From an uncultured Pseudodesulfovibrio sp. (GTDB lineage Bacteria; Desulfobacterota; Desulfovibrionia; Desulfovibrionales; Desulfovibrionaceae), in contig NZ_OY761823.1 of the NCBI RefSeq assembly GCF_963664965.1, positions 3,653,031 through 3,717,030 of the forward strand: a DNA stretch of 64,000 nucleotides. Direction: 5' to 3'. The notes beneath the pieces are model-generated. The model was given only the letters and a program-made list of their open reading frames with translations. It was not told where the DNA came from and did not search any database. A program made the translations under genes and the position numbers. Position 1 is the stretch's first letter. Every line of letters begins with the position of its first letter. Positions 37,542-45,460 of this stretch are shown here, piece after piece.

Positions 37542-40500
37542 ATGTCTGCCCCAATCAAGTTCTTTCACGCACAGAAATATTTGGACATCAATGAAGCCCG
37601 TCTGACTCATTTGGCGAGCTTGGGGTTGAATGTCGAAAATAAAACAATTCTGGAACTTGGAGCGGGCGTTGGCGACCTGTCACCTTTTTTTATGGACCAC
37701 GCGAAAAAGATGACAATCGTCGAAGGAAGGCAGGAAAACGTCGCGAAAATCAAAAAACGGTACCCCAAAACCCAGTACCCCAATGTGAAGATCATCCAAA
37801 TGGATCTCACCAACCCGACGGAATCGGATATCCCCCCCCATGACATCGTCTTTGCTTACGGGCTGCTCTACCATTTGAACGACCCACTCTCTTTTTTGAC
37901 TTGGGTCTCGTCCATTACGACCGAAACACTGCTGCTTGAGACCTGCGTTACCCCACGCGGGAAAGAGATCAATCTTGTCGATGAAGATTCTGGCGATGCC
38001 ACACAGGCTCTTACCGGAGAAGCATGCAGACCGGGCCGGGAATTGATATACGAAAAGCTCACAGAACTTTTCCCCTATGTATACCTTCCCAAAACCCAAC
38101 CAAACCACTTTCAATTCCCGACAGACTGGACGACAGACCACAACGGCACTCTGACGCGAGCCATTTACGTCGCATCTCAAAAAAAGATAACCAACTCAAA
38201 GCTTACGCAAAAATTTCTTTCTCAACAGTTGCCGCTCCCCGTCCTGCATTCCACGGAAAGGCCGCGTGAAACACAAATAAATCCCTCCGTAAAAAAATCT
38301 GGAAAAAACATGATTTCCTATTCACAAAACTTTGAAGATGTCATTCTCAACCGCATTTTCAAACATAAAAGAAATGGGTTTTATATTGATGTCGGAGCTC
38401 ACGATCCAAACGAATTGTCCGTCACCAAACATTTTTACGAAAAGGGTTGGAACGGAATCAATATTGAACCCATCCCACGAAGCTATCAGCGACTCAAAGA
38501 AGCCCGCCCCCGCGATATCAACCTGAATGTCGCAATTGGACAAGCAGAGACGCATATGTCTTTCTACGTTGTCGTCGATCAAAACCATGACAAAACGGAT
38601 GTCAGCGCGTTTTCTTCATCGAATCTTGAAGAAGTCCAGGAGACATGCCGCAAGCATACGGATGAATTTGGCAGAGAACTCCAATACGAAGAAATTTCGG
38701 TAAAAACACAACCATTGGCAGACATATGTGACCAATTCTGCCCAGATTTCATAGATTTTCTCAAAATCGACGTAGAGGGAGCCGAAGCTGAAGTCTTAAA
38801 AAGCTGCGACTTCGAACGCTATCGCCCTACCGTGGTTCTGCTTGAGGCAAAAAAGACCTACACCAACCCCATCACCGATCAAGTCGAAGTATATCAGGAC
38901 TGGGATTCCTTCGATCCTATCATCCAAGACGCCGGTTATGAATTCGTCTATTTCGATGGACTGAACAGATACTATCTCAGGAAGGAGTCCCTCTCGCTGA
39001 AACACCGTTTCGATGTACCGCTTTGCATGTATGATCGCTTCATCACCGAGGCCCATGGCAAAGCTATCGAAAACGGCAATCAATGGGAAAAACGTGCGAA
39101 CGAACTCACGACCAAGGTGACGGAACAAACTCACCATTTCAATGCCGAGATCGAGAAAGCCGATAAGGAATTGCAACGGCTTCAAGCCGACATACAGGCT
39201 CTCCGCAATGAAAAAAGAGCTTTGGAGAAAGAGAAAGAAGCCGACATACAGGCTCTCCGCAACGAGAAAAAGGCTTTGGGAAAAGAGAAGGAAGCCGCCT
39301 TGGCCGCGAACCTTCAGTTGACCCAAAACCTGACAAGGCAAAAAGAACAAAACGCCAAGCTCACCCGGAAAAACCAAAAAGAGCGGGAAGCGCACGGCAA
39401 GGCCGCTACGCGACTCGTCAACCACTGTGCTGCTGTTGCCAGATGTGCCGAAGAACAATTCGACAGGCATTTTCAACTCGCGATGGGGATGCATGCTTGG
39501 CAAAATGCATTCGATACCTGTCCGATTCCCAACCTGCTCCTTCCGAAAATACCCACACCGGCCATTCCGGATTCCCCGGCAATCCTCAAGGAACCATTAC
39601 CGGTAATCCCCTCTTCGGACGACTCGGTTTCGGCTCAGACTCCCCCGGCGGAAAAAACCGCCCCTGCTGTCGTGTACCCATACGGTTCACTCAGACGATA
39701 TCCCGATCTTACAGGCAAAAGAAAAGCCGAAGGAGGGAGCCGCCTTTCCGGAAAGGTTCGCAATTCCCAAGCGGGCAAACCACTCGTCACAGTTGTCACG
39801 ACTGTTTACAACGGAGTGAAGCACCTTGAGCAAGCCATGCGCTCGATTTTTAATCAATCGTATGAGAACATCGAATACATCGTCATCGACGCCGCTTCCA
39901 CAGACGGAACGCTCGATGTGATAAAAGCCTGCGAAGACCGCGTGGACTATTTCATCTCAGAACCGGATGAAGGAATATACTCCGGCATGAACAAGGGGCT
40001 TTCCCTTGCTTCCGGAGAATTCGCCATCGTTCTCAATGCGGACGATTATTATACTGAGGATGCCATTGCAAAACTCGTAAACAAGGCCCTTGCCGAAAAA
40101 GCCGACATCACGGCTGCACACTCAAAAAATATCGACCCGTCCGGTAACCGGGTGGAGGGCAAACCCGGCGGCCTTTCCCGCTCGACCTGGACCCCCTTTG
40201 CCTACATAGCATGCCCGCTCAAGCACGAAACCATGTTGGTAAAAAGGCATGTGTACGAAGAGGTGGGCCTCTATGACGAAAGCATACGAATCTGTGCGGA
40301 CTGGGTCTGGATGGCCACAGCATACGACACGATGAAGCTCAATGTTTCCATCGTGGATGAGGAATTGCTGTTCTTCCGAAAAATCGGTGTCTCCCAAAGT
40401 GCTGCCCTGGCCGAACGCCACGCCGAGGAACGCTTGCAAATATACCCCCGCTTCTTCCCGGGAATCAATGAACAGGATCTTCAAAAACTCAAATGGGTCG

Positions 40501-40625
40501 GCGGTATTAAAGATCAATTCGTCGAAGAGCTCATCCGCAACAACCCAGACTGCGACAATCTTCATGCCGCCTTGAAAGCCAAGGATTCATGGAAATACGC
40601 TACACGTTGCGACATAGCCAACTAG
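37542..40625 (+). CDS. Fusion protein: methyltransferase, FkbM methyltransferase, coiled coil, GT2 glycosyltransferase
   Basis: A 1027-residue protein with four regions. Residues 1-215 are a class I SAM methyltransferase (motif ILELGAGVGDLSPFF near 36). Residues 255-480 are an FkbM methyltransferase (FYIDVGAHDPNELSVT near 280; FLKIDVEGAEAEVL near 406). Residues 515-640 are Glu/Lys/Gln-rich coiled coil containing an 18-residue tandem duplication. After a Pro-rich linker, residues 745-1000 are a GT2 transferase (VTVVTTVYNGVKHL, NADDYY). It lies between GDP-fucose synthesis and wzm/wzt. Two methyltransferases plus a coiled coil recall the chain-terminating, length-measuring protein WbdD, although no kinase domain is present. 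A soluble, possibly membrane-associated role in glycan capping is inferred. Confidence 0.88.
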   Translation: MSAPIKFFHAQKYLDINEARLTHLASLGLNVENKTILELGAGVGDLSPFFMDHAKKMTIVEGRQENVAKIKKRYPKTQYPNVKIIQMDLTNPTESDIPPHDIVFAYGLLYHLNDPLSFLTWVSSITTETLLLETCVTPRGKEINLVDEDSGDATQALTGEACRPGRELIYEKLTELFPYVYLPKTQPNHFQFPTDWTTDHNGTLTRAIYVASQKKITNSKLTQKFLSQQLPLPVLHSTERPRETQINPSVKKSGKNMISYSQNFEDVILNRIFKHKRNGFYIDVGAHDPNELSVTKHFYEKGWNGINIEPIPRSYQRLKEARPRDINLNVAIGQAETHMSFYVVVDQNHDKTDVSAFSSSNLEEVQETCRKHTDEFGRELQYEEISVKTQPLADICDQFCPDFIDFLKIDVEGAEAEVLKSCDFERYRPTVVLLEAKKTYTNPITDQVEVYQDWDSFDPIIQDAGYEFVYFDGLNRYYLRKESLSLKHRFDVPLCMYDRFITEAHGKAIENGNQWEKRANELTTKVTEQTHHFNAEIEKADKELQRLQADIQALRNEKRALEKEKEADIQALRNEKKALGKEKEAALAANLQLTQNLTRQKEQNAKLTRKNQKEREAHGKAATRLVNHCAAVARCAEEQFDRHFQLAMGMHAWQNAFDTCPIPNLLLPKIPTPAIPDSPAILKEPLPVIPSSDDSVSAQTPPAEKTAPAVVYPYGSLRRYPDLTGKRKAEGGSRLSGKVRNSQAGKPLVTVVTTVYNGVKHLEQAMRSIFNQSYENIEYIVIDAASTDGTLDVIKACEDRVDYFISEPDEGIYSGMNKGLSLASGEFAIVLNADDYYTEDAIAKLVNKALAEKADITAAHSKNIDPSGNRVEGKPGGLSRSTWTPFAYIACPLKHETMLVKRHVYEEVGLYDESIRICADWVWMATAYDTMKLNVSIVDEELLFFRKIGVSQSAALAERHAEERLQIYPRFFPGINEQDLQKLKWVGGIKDQFVEELIRNNPDCDNLHAALKAKDSWKYATRCDIAN
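39186..39293 (+). repeat. 54-bp tandem duplication inside the coiled coil
   Basis: Two adjacent 54-bp copies (39186-39239 and 39240-39293) encode residues 549-566 and 567-584 of the fusion protein, both beginning ADIQALRNEK. They differ at a handful of bases. Eighteen residues is five turns of a 3.6-residue helix, so the duplication keeps the coil continuous and in frame. Confidence 0.9.
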
Positions 40626-40651
40626 CCGCCAGCACTAAAAAAGAGACTCCA

Positions 40652-42190
40652 ATGGTAAAAATATCCGTACATACACCAGTCTACAATGCATCGGAACATC
40701 TCGCCGAATGTCTGGATTCCATACTGTCGCAGACCCTTTCAGATTTTGAAGTGATATGCGTCAACGACGGAAGTACAGATGACTCTCTGGACATCCTCAA
40801 TGCCTACGCTTGCAAGGACGCCCGGATCAAAGTCTTCGACCAGGGCAGGAATACCGGCACCCTGCAAGCCAGAAAGCGCATCTTCGAAGAAGCCACAGGC
40901 GAATACATGGCTTTCATCGACGCAGATGACCTGGCTCAGCCGGAAATGTTGGAGGAGTTGTATGGGAAAGCGATTGAAACCGATTCGGACTTCGTACAGT
41001 GCGGCGCAACGATCCTGGATAAAGACAATACTCTTTCCAAAGACATCTTCGAACAATATAATAGCTATTTCAGCAACGTGACCCGCTTCGCCGCGACAGG
41101 CGAGGATATCTTCCAAGCATATGGGAAAAAAATAAAAAACAATTTCTGGGTCAGCCTGTTCAAACGGGATGTATACAAGGCAATCATTCCCCACATCCCC
41201 GACGCCCCCATTCCCCACGGCAACGACAACATTCTCCTCTTCATGCTGATGTTTTTCTCAAAAAACTATACCTCACTGCACAAAAACCTCTACCGCTACA
41301 GGGCAAGCGGGACAACTTCGAACCTGACAATCCCCAGCCCGGGAAAAGCAGCAGCCCACATCGTCAGCCGAGGAAGGGTCATCAAACTCGCTCAAGACTT
41401 CCTGCTCACGCAAAATCCGGAGCAGGATCTCAAACAACCTCCTTTCTCAACCTTGAAAAACAATACGTTCGCCTACACGGTTCGTCTCATGGATCGCTGT
41501 CTCGAGACGCATCCCGAAGAGAAAGAACAGCTCCACTCCCTCTTGAGGGAGCACTTCGGTTCCATTGCCGAAGAACACCTTAGCGAACGCACTGAAAAAG
41601 GTTCCTTTGAGATTCAGCAAAAAATTGACACCATGGAACAGGAAGAAAAGCCAACGTTCCACCCCATTGAGGAGTTTGTGAACACTCCGGTCCTGCACAG
41701 AATCTACCGGACATTGCCTCGGCCTTTCAGAAAACTGCTCACCTGGATAAAATACAGCGTCCTCCTTCCCGTCGCCTATGGTCCGAGTACCGTTCGCGAC
41801 TATTGGGCCATACGGCAATCAGGATTGTTCCTTCCGGCCTACTATGAATACCAAAACCCGAGATTCAGGGAGTTGGGAGCATCCCCGATTTTTCATTACC
41901 TCAATCATGGCGCAAAAGAGGGAACCAACCCCAATCCGTTCTTTCACACGACCTGGTATCTGGACAATAATCCTGACGTCAAAAACAGTGACATGAATCC
42001 ACTCGTCCACTATGTCCGATATGGTTGGAAGGAAAGAAGGCAACCCGGTCCCGCATTCAAATTGGGAACCTACTATAAAAACCGACCGGACGTGCAGGAG
42101 TCTCGAATTGAACCGCTCCGGCATTTTCTTCTGTATGGCACCATTGAAGGCGGCACAGGAATCAAGCCCCCCAAACAGCAGTCTGCGTAA
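40652..42190 (+). CDS. GT2 glycosyltransferase with C-terminal NPDV/HY repeats
   Basis: A 512-residue protein. Residues 1-230 are a GT-A transferase (VKISVHTPVYNASEHL, NDGSTDDS, FIDADD near residue 90). Residues 400-500 hold three degenerate repeats of the form PLxHYxxxGxxE...FxxxYYxxNPDV (for example DNNPDVKNSD and NPLVHYVRYGWKE), a module I recall from other polysaccharide-locus proteins, function unknown. The start at 40652 is chosen because an upstream Met overlaps the preceding gene's end. It lies just before the ABC exporter genes. Confidence 0.85.
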   Translation: MVKISVHTPVYNASEHLAECLDSILSQTLSDFEVICVNDGSTDDSLDILNAYACKDARIKVFDQGRNTGTLQARKRIFEEATGEYMAFIDADDLAQPEMLEELYGKAIETDSDFVQCGATILDKDNTLSKDIFEQYNSYFSNVTRFAATGEDIFQAYGKKIKNNFWVSLFKRDVYKAIIPHIPDAPIPHGNDNILLFMLMFFSKNYTSLHKNLYRYRASGTTSNLTIPSPGKAAAHIVSRGRVIKLAQDFLLTQNPEQDLKQPPFSTLKNNTFAYTVRLMDRCLETHPEEKEQLHSLLREHFGSIAEEHLSERTEKGSFEIQQKIDTMEQEEKPTFHPIEEFVNTPVLHRIYRTLPRPFRKLLTWIKYSVLLPVAYGPSTVRDYWAIRQSGLFLPAYYEYQNPRFRELGASPIFHYLNHGAKEGTNPNPFFHTTWYLDNNPDVKNSDMNPLVHYVRYGWKERRQPGPAFKLGTYYKNRPDVQESRIEPLRHFLLYGTIEGGTGIKPPKQQSA

Positions 42191-42235
42191 GGGAAATCTT
42201 TCCTCCGTATGAAAACAACGAATGCCGAAGGAAAC

Positions 42236-42991
42236 ATGCTAAATCTTCTTCTTTTCAAATCAGCGGCCAACCTTCGCACCGAAGTCTCCCGCTACTATCT
42301 AAATTACCTCTGGTGGATCATTGAACCCATCCTGAGCATGGCGGTCTTTTATCTTGTTTTCGGCATCTTCCTGAACAGGGGGACGGAACACTATGTCGCC
42401 TTCCTGCTTGTCGGCCTTGCCGGCTGGAACTGGTTTGCCCGAAGCGTTCAGAACATTTCCACCAGCATCTACCAAGCGCGGGACCTGATGCAGTACATCA
42501 AAATCCCGAAATCTTTTTTTCCCCTTGAAATATTCCTGCAAGACGCTTTCAAAAACGCCTTTGTCGTGGCCCTGTTGCTGCTGTTCCTCATCGTGTACCC
42601 GACCCCGGTGTCAATCACATGGCTCGCGCTCCCGGTCATCATGGCTGTCCAGGCCCTGCTCATCCTTGCCACGGGAATGCTGTGTGCAGCGCTCATTCCC
42701 TTTGTGCAGGACCTGAAATTCATCGTATCCACGGCAATCCATTTGCTGTTTTTCGGATCGGGCGTTTTCTACCGCATCGAGGACGTCGTCCTTCCCAAGC
42801 ACCAGTTTTTGTTGCAACTGAACCCGGTCGTGGGGTTGCTCCGGGCGTACCGGGAGTCCCTGATCTACGCAACATGGCCCGATTGGATTTATCTGACCAA
42901 AGTCACGCTTGCTTCCGGCCTGTTGTTGTGCTGCGCCGTATGGCTCCTTCGCCGTTTTGATCGTGTTTACCCGAGGATATGCCAGCAATGA
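42236..42991 (+). CDS. wzm: ABC polysaccharide export permease
   Basis: A 251-residue ABC-2-type permease with six hydrophobic segments, opening with the cytoplasmic amphipathic LLLFKSAANLRTEVSRYYLN and YLWWIIEPILSM, and ending with PVVGLLRAYRESLI, as in Wzm/KpsM/RfbD proteins. It forms the membrane channel that moves lipid-linked polysaccharide across the inner membrane. GAAGGAA lies just before 42236; a Met at 42209 is an alternative start. Its stop overlaps the start of the ATPase gene. Confidence 0.9.
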   Translation: MLNLLLFKSAANLRTEVSRYYLNYLWWIIEPILSMAVFYLVFGIFLNRGTEHYVAFLLVGLAGWNWFARSVQNISTSIYQARDLMQYIKIPKSFFPLEIFLQDAFKNAFVVALLLLFLIVYPTPVSITWLALPVIMAVQALLILATGMLCAALIPFVQDLKFIVSTAIHLLFFGSGVFYRIEDVVLPKHQFLLQLNPVVGLLRAYRESLIYATWPDWIYLTKVTLASGLLLCCAVWLLRRFDRVYPRICQQ

Positions 42992-43692
42992 TGAACACCC
43001 CACTAATCACACTGGAAAATGTCGGCTGCCGATACAAGTATCGCAAAAGCCGTTTCAGCTTCGGCCACCACGATGCACTCAAAGATATCAATATGACCCT
43101 CCATCGGGGGGAAACTCTCGGCGTCATAGGCCGCAATGGCGCGGGAAAATCAACCCTGCTCCGACTGGTAGCCGGCATCATCGAACCGGACTTTGGACGA
43201 ATCATTACCCCGCAGCCCGTCACAGTATCCCTGCTTACGCTGCAAATCGGTTTTTCCAATGAACTCAGCGGGCGAGACAACGCCATTCTCGGCGCAATGC
43301 TTCTCGGGCATTCCAAAAAGGAAGCTCTGGAACGAGTTGAGGATATCAAGGATTTTTCTGAACTCGATACTTGGTTCGAAGAGCCGATAAAATTTTATTC
43401 ATCAGGCATGAGGGCAAGACTGGGCTTTGCCGTCGCCATAGAAATGTGCCCCGATGTGCTGCTCGTGGACGAAGTGCTTGGCGTGGGCGATGAGTCCTTT
43501 CGAAAAAAGTCGACCCGTGCCATGAAAGAAAAAATGAATTCCGACCAAACCGTACTCTTTGTCTCGCACAACCTGAACACGCTCAAGGAACTCTGTCCCC
43601 GGACCATGTACATAGAAAACGGCGTGACCAGAATGGTGGGAGAGACTGAAGACGTTATACAGCGATATCTGGACACCCTGAACCAGGGTTAA
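42988..43692 (+). CDS. wzt: ABC polysaccharide export ATPase, short form without carbohydrate-binding domain
   Basis: A 234-residue ATPase with Walker A GRNGAGKST, Q-loop LQIGFSNELSG, signature YSSGMRARLGF, Walker B LLVDEVLGVGD and switch HNL, all typical of Wzt/TagH. The protein ends directly after the nucleotide-binding domain, without the extra 150-residue domain that reads a terminal cap in O9a-type systems. The ATG at 42988 overlaps the wzm stop; a Met nine bases earlier is also possible. It energises export with wzm. Confidence 0.92.
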   Translation: MMNTPLITLENVGCRYKYRKSRFSFGHHDALKDINMTLHRGETLGVIGRNGAGKSTLLRLVAGIIEPDFGRIITPQPVTVSLLTLQIGFSNELSGRDNAILGAMLLGHSKKEALERVEDIKDFSELDTWFEEPIKFYSSGMRARLGFAVAIEMCPDVLLVDEVLGVGDESFRKKSTRAMKEKMNSDQTVLFVSHNLNTLKELCPRTMYIENGVTRMVGETEDVIQRYLDTLNQG

Positions 43693-43768
43693 TACCAGCA
43701 ACCGTGCCACGCGGCACGCCATGTCGGCCCGAAAGCAGGACGTTGCAAGCGATTCCTAAGGAGAAAAC

Positions 43769-45334
43769 ATGACTTTTCGTTTCTGGGAGATAGACATCTC
43801 CGTCGCAATCACAGAATGGTGGAAATCGCTTGATAAAAAATACAAGTTCGCATTCACCGCATGTCTGGTATGCAACGTCTTCGTCTACTGGTTGTTCATT
43901 TCACACTATATGATGCACAATCACGGACTCCGTTTCCCCTGGATCAATCCGCATGACCAGTTATTTGCCGGACGATGGTTCGCCGTCTTCTTTTATTCCC
44001 TCACTGGTTTTGCCAACGTCCCAGTGCTCCAACAGGCCCTCGGCATCATCCTCAACACCTCCACAGCTTTTATTGTGCTCCACTTATGGGGAACAAAGAA
44101 ATCCAGCACATACGTACTTGCCTGCACGGCATTGATCCTGACGATATATCCAGCCAACCTCGCCGCCTTCTATTATACGTGGCAGGTCAATATCTTCGCC
44201 GGAGCCATGCTTTTATGTGCTCTCGGCCAGTGGGCAGCTTCCTCCCTTTCGCCAATCCGAGTCATCGCAGGCAGCCTGCTCACGACCCTGGGAATCGCGA
44301 CCTACCAGCCAAGCCTCAGCACCGCCATCACCATAGCTCTCTCCTGTTGGATAGTGAGTCTAATAAAACACAAGGACCGCCCCTTTCGCATCGCGGACCA
44401 CTGGTCGCCCATGGTCCCCCAAGCCCTTGCAATTCTACTTGGCGGGCTGGGCTATATCGCCAGCCTCCACATGCTGGGAATTGAAGTAGGCTCTGCCCAC
44501 AGCCTCAAAACGGTGCCGTTGAACGAACTTCCGTTCAGAGTGATTGTCGTCGCGACAGAAAGCCTGAAAGCCCTTTGGTATACCCAACCGGAAATTCAGA
44601 CCACGACACGAATCAGCCTGCTTGTTGCCGTGGCAGGAGCAATACTCCTCACAATCTCTCTTTTCCTGCGAGCATCGAACAGGTTGATCCGCACACCACT
44701 GATCATCGCCTGCATCATTGCCATGATCTTGGGAACCAAAACAATGTTCCTGCTCTCCAGCAACAATGCCTTCTGGCAGTACAGGTACAACTTCGCACTC
44801 GGCTATTTTTACGCATTCTGTTTTTACATCCTGCTTACTCAAGTCCACCTGCCTCTGCTCAAAAATGCAGTCTTGGGTTTGACCATTCTCACCATCGTCT
44901 TGTTTGCCCAGGCCGACCTCGTCCGACAGGGAGTCCTGCTCCGGGGGGAAATGCACGATCTTGCTCTGGCCAACAGGATGCTTGACCGGGTCGAACAACT
45001 TCCCGACATCGATTTTTCCAAAGAATACTTTTTCGTACGTATCGGCAATTATCCGGCAGTCCGTTCCAAGGCCCTCAAGTCACGTAATCATGCTTTCGAC
45101 AGGGGCGGCGATGGACACATGGACATCGGTGAAATTTCGGCTTTGTGGACTCCGGCGACGGTTTTCCAATCCCTTGGCAGCAAAATCCGGTGGAAGGGAC
45201 TCGTCTACATGCCGGATTTCAAGAAAAAAATTGCGGCAGCAAAACAGGTTGCCCTTGACCAAGGACGTAAACCATGGCCTCACTCCTCCTCCATTTTCAT
45301 TTACAAGGATTGGGTCGTCGCCTACATGCGTTAG
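43769..45334 (+). CDS. Polytopic membrane protein, GtrII-like glucosyltransferase family candidate
   Basis: A 521-residue protein with about eleven membrane segments. An early periplasmic loop contains NPHDQLFAGRWFAVFFYS; the His/Asp followed by GRWF resembles GtrII-type glucosyltransferases that decorate O antigen from a polyprenyl-phosphate sugar. A soluble C-terminal domain of about 110 residues follows (from LANRMLDRVEQLP). AAGGAG precedes the start. Placed after wzt, it would modify the glycan on the periplasmic side. The family assignment is from memory of motif and topology, not certain. Confidence 0.6.
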   Translation: MTFRFWEIDISVAITEWWKSLDKKYKFAFTACLVCNVFVYWLFISHYMMHNHGLRFPWINPHDQLFAGRWFAVFFYSLTGFANVPVLQQALGIILNTSTAFIVLHLWGTKKSSTYVLACTALILTIYPANLAAFYYTWQVNIFAGAMLLCALGQWAASSLSPIRVIAGSLLTTLGIATYQPSLSTAITIALSCWIVSLIKHKDRPFRIADHWSPMVPQALAILLGGLGYIASLHMLGIEVGSAHSLKTVPLNELPFRVIVVATESLKALWYTQPEIQTTTRISLLVAVAGAILLTISLFLRASNRLIRTPLIIACIIAMILGTKTMFLLSSNNAFWQYRYNFALGYFYAFCFYILLTQVHLPLLKNAVLGLTILTIVLFAQADLVRQGVLLRGEMHDLALANRMLDRVEQLPDIDFSKEYFFVRIGNYPAVRSKALKSRNHAFDRGGDGHMDIGEISALWTPATVFQSLGSKIRWKGLVYMPDFKKKIAAAKQVALDQGRKPWPHSSSIFIYKDWVVAYMR

Positions 45335-45460
45335 ACTGGTGACCATCTGCACCCCACACAACTCCAAACAGGCACAAGACATAAACCGGACGGGAATGAA
45401 CAGACAAATGCCAAGCCAACGCAAAGGATGTCAGAACCGAAGGTCATCACGGAGTCATCA

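Noticed and set aside
37542-40625. A kinase domain as in E. coli WbdD
   Set aside because: No protein-kinase-like HRD or DFG motifs are visible; the second domain is an FkbM methyltransferase, so the WbdD comparison rests on layout only.
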